Of a stretch of 64,000 nt of DNA, positions 8,402 through 17,121 are shown in pieces (position 1 is the stretch's first letter; each line of letters starts with the position of its first letter). The stretch comes from Flavobacteriaceae bacterium (GTDB lineage: Bacteria; Bacteroidota; Bacteroidia; Flavobacteriales; Flavobacteriaceae): contig CP046177.1 in the NCBI GenBank assembly GCA_014075215.1, forward strand, positions 3,162,501-3,226,500. The letters are read 5' to 3'. The notes beneath the pieces are model-generated. The model ran no database searches. It had not been told where the DNA came from and saw only the letters and a program-made list of their open reading frames with translations. Both the position numbers and the translations under genes were made by a program.

Positions 8402-10003
8402 ATGAGTACAAAAGTAAATCACAGTATGTCTTTGGCAACACCAGATGCTAAGGATATATCAACAAAACAAAAAATTGCTGCGATTATGGGAATTACAGGT
8501 TTAATTATCCTAATACTGGCAACGTTTAATGTAGCCCTTCCCAATAAAACAATTGTTCTTACAAGCAGTCTGGTTTTAATCGTTTTGGGAACTGTGCTAT
8601 ATGCCAATGAAATCTATCTGAAAAAATTAGAAGGAATTAAAAATGACGGTGTTTGGTTCAAATCTATTTCTTCAAGAGGTCTTTTAGGTTGGATAGCCGG
8701 AGTTTCCTTAACCGGTTTTTATATTGTTTTGTATTTCTACGCAGAATTATTAGGCTTAGGAGTTAACGGTGCTCCTAACACAGGTTTGGTAGCGCTGTTT
8801 GATCCCTTAAGTTATTTGTTGAGTAACAGGCCCGCAAGCCAATGGTTTGTATATGGCACATTGTATACGGTTGCTATTATAGCTTTTGGATATAAATTTA
8901 TATTAAAGTACCGCCATAACAAATACCAACAGCTAAGAACGATTTCCGTTATGTTTTTTCAGTTAGGTTTTGCTTACCTGATCCCGGAATTTATGGCAAA
9001 ATTAAACGAGCAACCTCAATACAACCTCCCTTACTATGACTTAAAAAGTATGTGGCCGTTAAACTATTATTTATTCGACGGTTGGTCTCTGGACGGATTA
9101 CTATCTTCGGGTAATTTAGGGTTCGGGATGCTCGTTTTCGGTATCTTATCTATTTTTGTGATTTCTCCTTTTTTAACATATAAATATGGTAAACGTTGGT
9201 ATTGTTCATGGGTTTGCGGATGTGGCGGACTAGCAGAAACAGCAGGAGATTCTTTTAGACAATTGAGTAGTAAAAAAATGTCTGCATGGAAGATAGAAAG
9301 ATGGTTAATCCACACTGTAATGGTATTTTCTATCATTATGACCATTGCAGTAATTTATACTTACCTGGGAAATGATTCAAAAACTTTTTGGCTTACAAAA
9401 GAAGTATTCTTAGTTTTTACTGTGGGAGTTTTAACACTTATTTTCGCCTTAGTACTATTTTTTAAGCGTAATGAATTGGGGAAAGATGCAACCTACGGAG
9501 CTATTGGTTTTTTTGTGATTTTAGGTGCTTTACTGGCAATGTATTTGACGGATACTTCCAGCCATGTTTTTTATATCAGTTCCTGGGATTTAAGGTCTGC
9601 ATATGGAGTATATATAGGTGCTGTTTTTTCCGGAGTTATTGGAACAGGGTTTTATCCTATCCTCGGGAACAGGGTCTGGTGTCGTTTCGGGTGCCCGATG
9701 GCAGCAATTTTAGGATTTCAGCAGCGTATGTTCTCTAAGTTTAGAATTACCACCAATGGAGGGCAATGCATCTCTTGTGGTAATTGTTCTACTTATTGTG
9801 AAATGGGAATCGATGTTCGGGCCTATGCTCAGAAAGGAGAAAATATTGTACGTTCCAGTTGTGTAGGCTGTGGTATTTGTTCGGCTGTTTGCCCCAGAGG
9901 GGTTTTAAAATTAGAAAATGGCGAACAAAAGGGAAGAATTAACCCCACTGAAATATTATTAGGGAACAATGTCGATTTGATGGAATTGGTAAACCGTAAA
10001 TAA
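8402..10003 (+). CDS. NapH/NosR-like membrane 4Fe-4S polyferredoxin
   Basis: 533 residues with about eight to ten hydrophobic segments. It has the paired membrane-border Cys motifs of the NapH/NosR/CcoG group: YCSWVCGCGG (about residue 268) and WCRFGCPMA (about 426). A C-terminal double 4Fe-4S ferredoxin domain follows: CISCGNCSTYC (about 456) and CVGCGICSAVCP (about 492). Such proteins move electrons between the quinone pool or periplasmic enzymes and cytoplasmic donors. The pairing with an FAD oxidoreductase suggests a two-subunit electron-transfer module; the final acceptor is not encoded here. The stop overlaps the next start by one base (TAATG). Confidence 0.85.
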   Translation: MSTKVNHSMSLATPDAKDISTKQKIAAIMGITGLIILILATFNVALPNKTIVLTSSLVLIVLGTVLYANEIYLKKLEGIKNDGVWFKSISSRGLLGWIAGVSLTGFYIVLYFYAELLGLGVNGAPNTGLVALFDPLSYLLSNRPASQWFVYGTLYTVAIIAFGYKFILKYRHNKYQQLRTISVMFFQLGFAYLIPEFMAKLNEQPQYNLPYYDLKSMWPLNYYLFDGWSLDGLLSSGNLGFGMLVFGILSIFVISPFLTYKYGKRWYCSWVCGCGGLAETAGDSFRQLSSKKMSAWKIERWLIHTVMVFSIIMTIAVIYTYLGNDSKTFWLTKEVFLVFTVGVLTLIFALVLFFKRNELGKDATYGAIGFFVILGALLAMYLTDTSSHVFYISSWDLRSAYGVYIGAVFSGVIGTGFYPILGNRVWCRFGCPMAAILGFQQRMFSKFRITTNGGQCISCGNCSTYCEMGIDVRAYAQKGENIVRSSCVGCGICSAVCPRGVLKLENGEQKGRINPTEILLGNNVDLMELVNRK

Positions 10004-10488
10004 TGTTTTTTAAGAAAATCCTACTTATTGGGTTTTGTTTTGTTTTGTTAAAAGCATTTTCCCAGAAAACATACCACAAGATCTATTATAAAAATGGAAA
10101 CTTAAAAGAAGAAGGCTGGATCAAAAAAAATAAGAAAAACGGATATTGGAAATTCTACTATGAAAATGGGGTTTTAAAAAGTAAAGGACATTTCAAAGAT
10201 AATTTAGAAACAAAATATTGGTATTTTTTTAGAAAGAACAGTATTAAAGAAAAGGAAGGACATTACTTTTCGGGAAAACAAAATAAGTGGTGGCTGTATT
10301 ATGATGACAAAGGGCATATTTACCATAAATGTCAATTAAAAGACAATAAGAAAAATGGGTATTGTTTGATCTATAAAATGGAAAAGTTAACAAAGGTGGC
10401 TAAATTTCAACAAGGAAAAAAGATAAAAGAATGGACAGATCTTAAATCCTTTAAAAAGGACAATAATTTATCGGATTTAAAAGAATGA
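10003..10488 (+). CDS. YwqK-like MORN-variant repeat protein, secreted
   Basis: 161 residues with a short signal-like N-terminus (MFFKKILLIGFCFVLLKAFS). The rest is made of repeats of the form YYKNGNLKEEGWIKKNKKNGYW, i.e. the MORN_2/YwqK antitoxin-like repeat, four to five units between residues 25 and 130. No catalytic residues. Despite the family label 'antitoxin', in Flavobacteriia such proteins are common in operons with glycosyltransferases, and a toxin function should not be assumed. Start overlaps the previous stop by 1 nt; end overlaps the next start by 4 nt (ATGA), so translation is coupled on both sides. Confidence 0.75.
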   Translation: MFFKKILLIGFCFVLLKAFSQKTYHKIYYKNGNLKEEGWIKKNKKNGYWKFYYENGVLKSKGHFKDNLETKYWYFFRKNSIKEKEGHYFSGKQNKWWLYYDDKGHIYHKCQLKDNKKNGYCLIYKMEKLTKVAKFQQGKKIKEWTDLKSFKKDNNLSDLKE

Positions 10489-11180
10489 AGCAAATCATTA
10501 AGGTCATCATTCCGGCATATAATGAGGAAGATGCTATAGTTAATGTTATAAATGACATTCCGGATATTGTTGATGAAGTTATTGTGGTTAGTAATAATTC
10601 TACCGATAAAACCGAAGAAAATGCACGAAAAGCAGGTGCTACTGTTTTAAAAGAATCTAAACGAGGTTATGGGTATGCCTGCTTAAAAGGTATGGAATAT
10701 GTGGTGCACTCTGAGACCGCCAAACATCCGGATATAGTGGTTTTTTTAGACGGAGATTATGCTGACTATCCTGAACAATTAGTTGAAATTATTGCACCTA
10801 TTATAAATGATGATATGGATTTTGTTATTGGAGCAAGAGTTAAAAAACTAAGAGAGGAAGGGTCTATGACACCGCAACAGGTTTTCGGCAATTGGCTGGC
10901 AGCTTTTCTCATGAGATTGTTTTTCAATGCCAAATACACGGATTTAGGGCCATTTAGAGCTATTAAATACAATAAGCTATTAGCGTTAAAAATGGAAGAT
11001 AAGACCTATGGCTGGACAGTAGAAATGCAATTGAAAGCCATCAAACAAAAATTATCGTATATAGAAGTTCCTGTGAAATATAGAAATAGAATAGGCGTTT
11101 CTAAAGTTTCAGGAACCTTAAAAGGTATATTAGCCGGCGTAAAAATTTTAAGTTGGATTTTTAAATATAGTTTCAAATAA
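10485..11180 (+). CDS. Family 2 glycosyltransferase (DPM1/dolichyl-phosphate-mannose-synthase-like)
   Basis: 231 residues, GT-A fold. N-terminal IPAYNEEDAI is the nucleotide-sugar binding start of GT2. FLDGDYADYPEQ (near residue 88) is the metal-binding D-x-D region, and residues 108-160 carry GARVKKLREEG and DLGPFRAIK, typical of polyprenyl-phosphate glycosyltransferases and UDP-glucose/glycolipid synthases. No transmembrane segments are evident. It likely moves a sugar from a nucleotide donor to a lipid carrier or lipid at the inner face of the membrane. It is coupled to the processive-type GT2 gene downstream (1-nt overlap). Confidence 0.85.
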   Translation: MKQIIKVIIPAYNEEDAIVNVINDIPDIVDEVIVVSNNSTDKTEENARKAGATVLKESKRGYGYACLKGMEYVVHSETAKHPDIVVFLDGDYADYPEQLVEIIAPIINDDMDFVIGARVKKLREEGSMTPQQVFGNWLAAFLMRLFFNAKYTDLGPFRAIKYNKLLALKMEDKTYGWTVEMQLKAIKQKLSYIEVPVKYRNRIGVSKVSGTLKGILAGVKILSWIFKYSFK

Positions 11181-12670
11181 TGCTTCTTGAATATACTATC
11201 ATAACTGTTTACTCGATTGCACTCATTTTGATATTTATGTACGCATTGGCACAATTGAACTTACTTTTCAACTATATGAGTGCGCAAAGTAAAAAAGATA
11301 CTTGCCCAAAATTTGATTTTAAGAACCCCGATGAAGTTCCTTATGTAACCGTACAACTTCCTGTCTATAATGAGTTATATGTCATGCAGCGATTGTTAGA
11401 GAACATCGTAAAATTGGAATATCCGAGGAATAAACTTGAAATTCAAGTGTTAGATGACTCTACGGATGAATCTGTCGAATCGACGAAAGCTCAAATTGAA
11501 AACTTCCGGGAATCAGGAGTCAATATTCAACACATTCGAAGGAATAACAGGGAAGGTTTTAAGGCAGGAGCTCTAAAAGAGGGATTGAAAATTGCCAAAG
11601 GTGAATTTATTGCCATTTTCGATGCGGATTTTTTACCTGAAACAGACTGGCTTCTGCAGACAGTTCCTTATTTCAAAAACCCTGAAATAGGTGTGGTACA
11701 AACCCGTTGGGAGCACATTAACCGAAATTATTCTACGTTAACCAAAGTGCAAGCTTTTGCATTGGATGCTCATTTTACACTAGAGCAGGTAGGAAGAAAC
11801 AGTAAAGGGCATTTTATCAATTTTAACGGAACCGCCGGTATTTGGCGTAAAGAATGTATTATAGATGCCGGCAACTGGCAGGGAGATACGTTAACGGAAG
11901 ATCTTGATTTAAGTTACAGGGCACAGCTAAAAAAATGGAAGTTCAAATATTTGGAAAATGTGAAAACTCCTGCCGAACTGCCGGTTATTATCAGCGCTGC
12001 CAGGTCGCAGCAATTTAGATGGAATAAGGGCGGTGCCGAGAATTTCCAAAAAATGGCCAAACGGGTTTTAACCACTCGGGGGATTCCTGCAAAAACAAAA
12101 ATTCACAGCTTGTTGCATTTGCTGAACAGTTCTATGTTTTTAATGATTTTTTTAGTAGCAATACTAAGCATCCCTATGTTATACATTAAAAACGAATACG
12201 CACACTTAAAACCTTATTTCTATGTGATGAGTTTCTTTGTTATCAGTACCATTATTTTCTTTATCTGTTACTGGTTTATGTTTAAGAAAAGTTATGGCGG
12301 TGGCATCAAAAATTTCTTCAAATACATTGCCACTTTCTTTACTTTTTTCTCTATTGCCATGGGATTCTCTTTACACAATACCATTGCTGTTTTAGAAGGT
12401 CATTTCGGGAAAAAAAGTGAGTTTGTAAGAACCCCGAAATTCAATATCAAAACCTTAAAAGATACGTGGAAAAATAATGAGTGCATTCGAAAAAGACCTT
12501 CTTTAAATGTGATTATTGAGGGGATGCTGACATTTTATTTTGCATTTGGTATGTACAGTGCTTTTATAGTGGGTGACCAAGGAGGAGATTTTGGATTGTT
12601 CCCATTTCACTTAATGCTTTTCATTGGGTTTGGTTACGTTTTTTGTAAATCCATTTTTTCAAAAATCTAA
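11180..12670 (+). CDS. Membrane family 2 glycosyltransferase (cellulose-synthase/CsbB-like)
   Basis: 496 residues. One N-terminal membrane segment (4-30), a cytoplasmic GT-A domain (about 50-300) and about four C-terminal membrane segments (about 310-495). Catalytic signature present: DDSTDES (about residue 92), FDADF (about 147), TEDLDLSYRA (about 239) and QQFRWNKG (about 276), i.e. D, DxD, TED and Q-x-x-RW of processive or ceramide-type GT2 enzymes. Relatives make glucomannan, cellulose-like chains or glycolipids. Last gene of the operon; convergent with the RHS gene across 146 bp that hold no gene and no clear terminator. Confidence 0.85.
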   Translation: MLLEYTIITVYSIALILIFMYALAQLNLLFNYMSAQSKKDTCPKFDFKNPDEVPYVTVQLPVYNELYVMQRLLENIVKLEYPRNKLEIQVLDDSTDESVESTKAQIENFRESGVNIQHIRRNNREGFKAGALKEGLKIAKGEFIAIFDADFLPETDWLLQTVPYFKNPEIGVVQTRWEHINRNYSTLTKVQAFALDAHFTLEQVGRNSKGHFINFNGTAGIWRKECIIDAGNWQGDTLTEDLDLSYRAQLKKWKFKYLENVKTPAELPVIISAARSQQFRWNKGGAENFQKMAKRVLTTRGIPAKTKIHSLLHLLNSSMFLMIFLVAILSIPMLYIKNEYAHLKPYFYVMSFFVISTIIFFICYWFMFKKSYGGGIKNFFKYIATFFTFFSIAMGFSLHNTIAVLEGHFGKKSEFVRTPKFNIKTLKDTWKNNECIRKRPSLNVIIEGMLTFYFAFGMYSAFIVGDQGGDFGLFPFHLMLFIGFGYVFCKSIFSKI

Positions 12671-12816
12671 TATAATTTAAAGTTAGAAAGTTTCCAGTTC
12701 CAAGTTCCGGAATTGAGCATCTAATTATAAATTTTTCTTATAGTGCTATAAATAAAATTTATAATTGTCAAAAAGTTGGTATTAAAGTTCATACCACTCA
12801 ATATTTAAATCTTTTT

Positions 12817-15800
12817 CTAATTCTTTGTTATTATGCTTCCACTTTTCAGCAAGTGAATTTCCATTAGAACTGACCACACATTATTGTACCCTTTGTGTTT
12901 GAGTCCAAAAGGATAGTAATCCGTAGCATGTGTAACCGCTAAGGTTCCGTTTTGTATGGTTTTGTTGATAATGACATTGTCTATATATACGATTTGGCCC
13001 GGTCCGCTATAATGGTCTTCTCTTAGTCTAAAATTAAAACGGTAGGTTCCTGTTTGCGAGGGTGTAAAAGTGGTATATAAAACTCCGTTTTGCGCTACTA
13101 TCCGGTTTTGCTTCAACACATTTGCTTGCCAGATACCAAACTCTAACGGAGCATCTGCAAACCCGGTTTTGTCTACTTCAATGGAAATTTCATAGTGCGT
13201 ATTGGCTTGTAAGGAATAATAGCCGTTTGCACCGTTCAAATCGGTATCGGTACTTATCTTTAATCTTCCGTTTTCCACGTCGGCAGTTGCCGTTCCGCTC
13301 GCTATACAAGGAGAAGCATTTCCGTTGTTAAAATCCGTGATGGCTATCCGTATACCGTGTTGTTTGGAAACTACGGCTCTTACATTGCCCAAATGGTCTG
13401 TTAACTGATACAGAGTGGAGTGCGATTGTTTCTTGTATATTCCCACACGAGAGGCTCCGTATACAGGTAGTTCTACCAATGTATTGTTTTCATAAATGGC
13501 CAAAACATTTCCCGATACGTCTCTTATATAATCGGTAGTATGGCTTTGGGTTCCGTTGTTATAGGTAGTTTTACGCGTTCTAAAACCTTTATCATTGTAA
13601 GTAAAGGCTACTTTAATGACATTGTTGTGATATACTTTGGTTACCAGCCCGCTTGCATTATACTCGTAAGAAACACCTTCTTCCGCATTATTTACTAACT
13701 GGCCTATGATATTATAGGTATAATTATTTGTGTCCTGGTCTTTTAAATCATTGGCATTGGTAGTGGTAGTTACGGCATCGTCCACATGGTCTAACCGGTT
13801 GGGTTTTCCGGGCTTGTAGTGATAGGTAAACCGATCCATCAGATTGCTGCTATTGGCCTCCGTATTTTTATTTCTATAGAGTGTTTGTATGTTTCCGTTG
13901 GCATCATAGGTAATATTATGTACCTTATAATCGTCGGCAGCTACCGCATTTCCTCCGCTAAAGGTAGCTTCGGTCAGCCAATTGTTGCTATTGTATTGGT
14001 ATGAATATTGCGCAGGAGTATTTGTGCCGTTACCCCAGTTGGTATTAGAGGTAATTCCTTTAATATTTCCGTTAAACTGATCGGTTCCCGAACTCATCAT
14101 AGAAAAATTAGGGTTTCTCGTATAATCACCATTATAATAATCAATTACCATTCCAAATAGATCATTGTTATCTCCGCCCGGGTCGTTGGCAGCATTCAGA
14201 TCAGGGTGGTTAATGGCTTTTAATTGTCCTGCTAAGTTATAAACATAATCTATTCCTTGCAAGCCGTTGGCAATTTCTGTTCTTTTTAGTGCTCCTGTTT
14301 CGTAATACTGATAGCTTGCATGAGTAATGTATTCAATATCATCGGTAGACGTTTCCACACGTATCAGTTCTTGTACTTCATTATAGGTATATCGGTGAAT
14401 AAATCTTTCCGAGGATTTGAATTTTTGGTAGATCACTTTTGCCACCTGGCCGGTTACGGGGTCGTATTCATAGTCTATGGTTCTGAGCCCGTGTCCGGAG
14501 ATCGCTTGCACTATCCACCGTACTCTTCCGTAAATATCATAACTATACCAAGTTCTGTGGCCGTTATTGTCATAGGTAGAGGCTACGTTTCCTGACAGGT
14601 AGGTTTGCCGGTAATGGGCCGGTACATAACTTCCGAAACCGTAATACAGCCCATAAAATAACCACCAGGGTGATGACTGATAGGTTACCTCATCATAAAT
14701 AGTGTATTGCTGTTCTCTCTTTACTCCGTAAGCAGTTGTTGAAGTATCGGGGTCCAGATATGAAAAATCGCCGGTACATATTCCGCTTTCTACGGGGCGC
14801 CCCAAAAAATCGTAGTTTGTATATGAAAACTCTTCTACTACATCGGAGATTCTGCTTAAACCAATATGATCTATATAAAAATGGGTTTCCGCAGTGGTGT
14901 TGGTATTGTCTTTGACAATGAGTAAAGACAACTTGTTTGCCTGATTTACCGTATAAGCATACTGATGAGTCCCCGAGTTTAAATCCGGACTGATATTATT
15001 CCATGACAAATGGTTGCCTGCCTGATCCAGTTCCTGAATATACAGAAGGATTTTTGACTGGGTGGTTGCTTTATCAAATGTCAATGTGATATTCAGCGTT
15101 TCACCGGGCGTAGTGGAAAAATCGGATAGTTTATGACGAATACCTCCCCAGGAAGCACTTACATTCACTTTTAAACGTCCGTTTTCCAATACCGGATTGC
15201 TGTTTCCGTATTCATATTGTAACCAGCCTCCGTAACCCACGGCAAAATCACTTTCTATAATACTTTGAACCCCGCTTTGTTTGCTGTTTTGAGAAAAGCG
15301 GATTTGCCCGTCTTTTCTGTACTTAAATTCCGCATCTCCTTCGTCCGGGCTGGTAGTTTTCAGGATTTGTCCTAAGGAGTTTTGAGTAAAAGTAGTATTC
15401 AGATTATAGTTATGAGCTACATTGGCAGATAGGTTGTCCAAACTATCATCATTAAAACCCAAAGGCTGCAAGGTAGCTTTCAGATGCCCTGTGTCGTTGT
15501 AATAATTGAGTGTATAATCGTAATAATTTACTTTATAGCGTACGCCCGCATGTGTGGCGGCAACAGGATAGATCACCTTATTTGATTTGTCAATATAGGC
15601 AAGGGTAGCTTCTTTTTGTAAGGCAAGTGTGCCTGTATATTCAATTCTGTAAAAGCCTGCCCCCGGGTTATTGGCGGGCACCACTTGCTCACTTTTTAAA
15701 TCATATACTTTATAATCGGAAGCGTTGCCTAAAAATGAGAGGGTTCCTTCACATCCTTTTGGCAAATGAATGTCTACGTATTTTTGCGCTCCGATCAGGG

Positions 15801-17115
15801 AAACCACCTCGTATTGCTTTGTGCCTCCGGAACGCGCACTTGCCAGTGCTTTTCCGTCATCGTCCGTAAATGACACAAATTCATTGCCATGCACATCTTC
15901 TACTACTGTTTTATGTACTCTTAGCCATGTAATGTGTTTTGACGGATCATTTAAAACCGTGTTGATACCCGAGTAGATCTCTGCGATGTCAGGAGTACCG
16001 GGAAAATAATCATATCCAAAAGCATAATACATTTCCTGGGCGGCGTTCATTGAAAAAGAATAGGCTTGTTTCCACTGATTGTCAATTTTATTTCCACCAA
16101 TAACTTGCTTTACTGCACCAGGGTTTAAGGTACTATAAATAGTTCTGGAATAAGGTCTGTCAGTTTTATCCTGATACATTTCATCTGCATTGGAAGTACT
16201 ATAATAGTTTCCTAAGGTATGGGGCTGAGTACCCACGGTAGCCGGATTTTCAATATTTGAATTTTCAAAATCAGCAACCGTATAATTAGCATTGTTCGGT
16301 TTTTTAATAAACCCTTCTTTGTATTGAAATATCTCGTCTGAATTTTTATTCGTAATGGGTGCGCTTAAGGTAGTAAAAGCAGCCCTTCCTGAATAATCGT
16401 ATAAGGTTTGTGCAGCCCAAATTCTTTTCTCTTTAATATCATAGGTTTGGGTTTGGATTCCTCTGCCTAATTCATCAAAATACGCTTTGGAGCTACTCAG
16501 TACCTTTCCTGTAATATCATAAGATTTGGACTGTACCCAGTTTAAGTTTTCAACAGGGTCGGGGCACCCATTGTTTGTTAAACTATAGGCATTAGGGCAA
16601 GTATCTATATTGTTGGTTACTCTCCCCGGAATGGGAGTACAGCTAAATTCGGGAGTTGAGAGGGCGTCTCCAAAACCGTCTCCGTCCGTATCCGAATAAT
16701 AATTTACCCCGTCGCAACCTGATCCGGCGGCCTGTTGTATGCTGATAGGAATCAGCATTCTGATTTCGCCACCGGTGCTTCCGGCTATTGTAACCTCTCT
16801 TACGGTTGCCGTTTGGTTTTCCGCAATGGAAAAGGTTACGTAGCCATAGGTATTTTCGGCAACGCGAATCCAGGAAGGAAGGTTACTAAAAGACAATACC
16901 TGCCTGCAATCCAACGGTGAAAATGCCAGCATTATCTTTATGGTTTGTGCATTGGCAGTTACTGTTGCCGGGTTTCTGTATGTAATTTCCGCGCGGTTGT
17001 ATGTGGCAACAACCCTACAATTGGTATCTTCGTCGGGTGTGAGCAATCTCTGAGCATAACTCAGTAAAGTTCCTGTCATTAAAAATACTATCGTAAAAAT
17101 GAAACTCTTTTTCAT
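12817..17115 (-). CDS. DUF6443-type RHS/YD-repeat protein, core end and tip lost
   Basis: 1432 residues as now encoded. Signal peptide (MKKSFIFTIVFLMTGTLLSYAQ); BACON-like beta domain (about 25-130); a calcium-type DTDGDGFGDALS segment (about 143-185); DUF6443 (about 190-330, SYDITGKVLSSSKAYFDELG); then YD repeats (YDPVTGQV, YEYNASGLVTKVY) and two lectin-like inserts to the RHS core start ATDYYPFGLKHKGYNNV. Intact relatives continue with GARMYDP-like core residues and a variable tip. Here the frame breaks after GYNNV: the current frame gives WSVLMEIHLLK and stops, while the next frame gives VVSSNGNSLAEKWKHN, as expected, but itself stops after IEWYEL (about 12785). So there is a 2-nt insertion plus loss of the remaining core and tip. 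Visibly richer in G+C than its neighbours. Confidence 0.85.
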   Translation of the reverse strand: MKKSFIFTIVFLMTGTLLSYAQRLLTPDEDTNCRVVATYNRAEITYRNPATVTANAQTIKIMLAFSPLDCRQVLSFSNLPSWIRVAENTYGYVTFSIAENQTATVREVTIAGSTGGEIRMLIPISIQQAAGSGCDGVNYYSDTDGDGFGDALSTPEFSCTPIPGRVTNNIDTCPNAYSLTNNGCPDPVENLNWVQSKSYDITGKVLSSSKAYFDELGRGIQTQTYDIKEKRIWAAQTLYDYSGRAAFTTLSAPITNKNSDEIFQYKEGFIKKPNNANYTVADFENSNIENPATVGTQPHTLGNYYSTSNADEMYQDKTDRPYSRTIYSTLNPGAVKQVIGGNKIDNQWKQAYSFSMNAAQEMYYAFGYDYFPGTPDIAEIYSGINTVLNDPSKHITWLRVHKTVVEDVHGNEFVSFTDDDGKALASARSGGTKQYEVVSLIGAQKYVDIHLPKGCEGTLSFLGNASDYKVYDLKSEQVVPANNPGAGFYRIEYTGTLALQKEATLAYIDKSNKVIYPVAATHAGVRYKVNYYDYTLNYYNDTGHLKATLQPLGFNDDSLDNLSANVAHNYNLNTTFTQNSLGQILKTTSPDEGDAEFKYRKDGQIRFSQNSKQSGVQSIIESDFAVGYGGWLQYEYGNSNPVLENGRLKVNVSASWGGIRHKLSDFSTTPGETLNITLTFDKATTQSKILLYIQELDQAGNHLSWNNISPDLNSGTHQYAYTVNQANKLSLLIVKDNTNTTAETHFYIDHIGLSRISDVVEEFSYTNYDFLGRPVESGICTGDFSYLDPDTSTTAYGVKREQQYTIYDEVTYQSSPWWLFYGLYYGFGSYVPAHYRQTYLSGNVASTYDNNGHRTWYSYDIYGRVRWIVQAISGHGLRTIDYEYDPVTGQVAKVIYQKFKSSERFIHRYTYNEVQELIRVETSTDDIEYITHASYQYYETGALKRTEIANGLQGIDYVYNLAGQLKAINHPDLNAANDPGGDNNDLFGMVIDYYNGDYTRNPNFSMMSSGTDQFNGNIKGITSNTNWGNGTNTPAQYSYQYNSNNWLTEATFSGGNAVAADDYKVHNITYDANGNIQTLYRNKNTEANSSNLMDRFTYHYKPGKPNRLDHVDDAVTTTTNANDLKDQDTNNYTYNIIGQLVNNAEEGVSYEYNASGLVTKVYHNNVIKVAFTYNDKGFRTRKTTYNNGTQSHTTDYIRDVSGNVLAIYENNTLVELPVYGASRVGIYKKQSHSTLYQLTDHLGNVRAVVSKQHGIRIAITDFNNGNASPCIASGTATADVENGRLKISTDTDLNGANGYYSLQANTHYEISIEVDKTGFADAPLEFGIWQANVLKQNRIVAQNGVLYTTFTPSQTGTYRFNFRLREDHYSGPGQIVYIDNVIINKTIQNGTLAVTHATDYYPFGLKHKGYNNVWSVLMEIHLLKSGSIITKN

Positions 17116-17121
17116 CGTGGT

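Noticed and set aside
10003..10488. Calling the YwqK-like gene an antitoxin with a toxin partner
   Set aside because: The family name alone is not evidence; no toxin-like neighbour, and the protein has a signal-like N-terminus.
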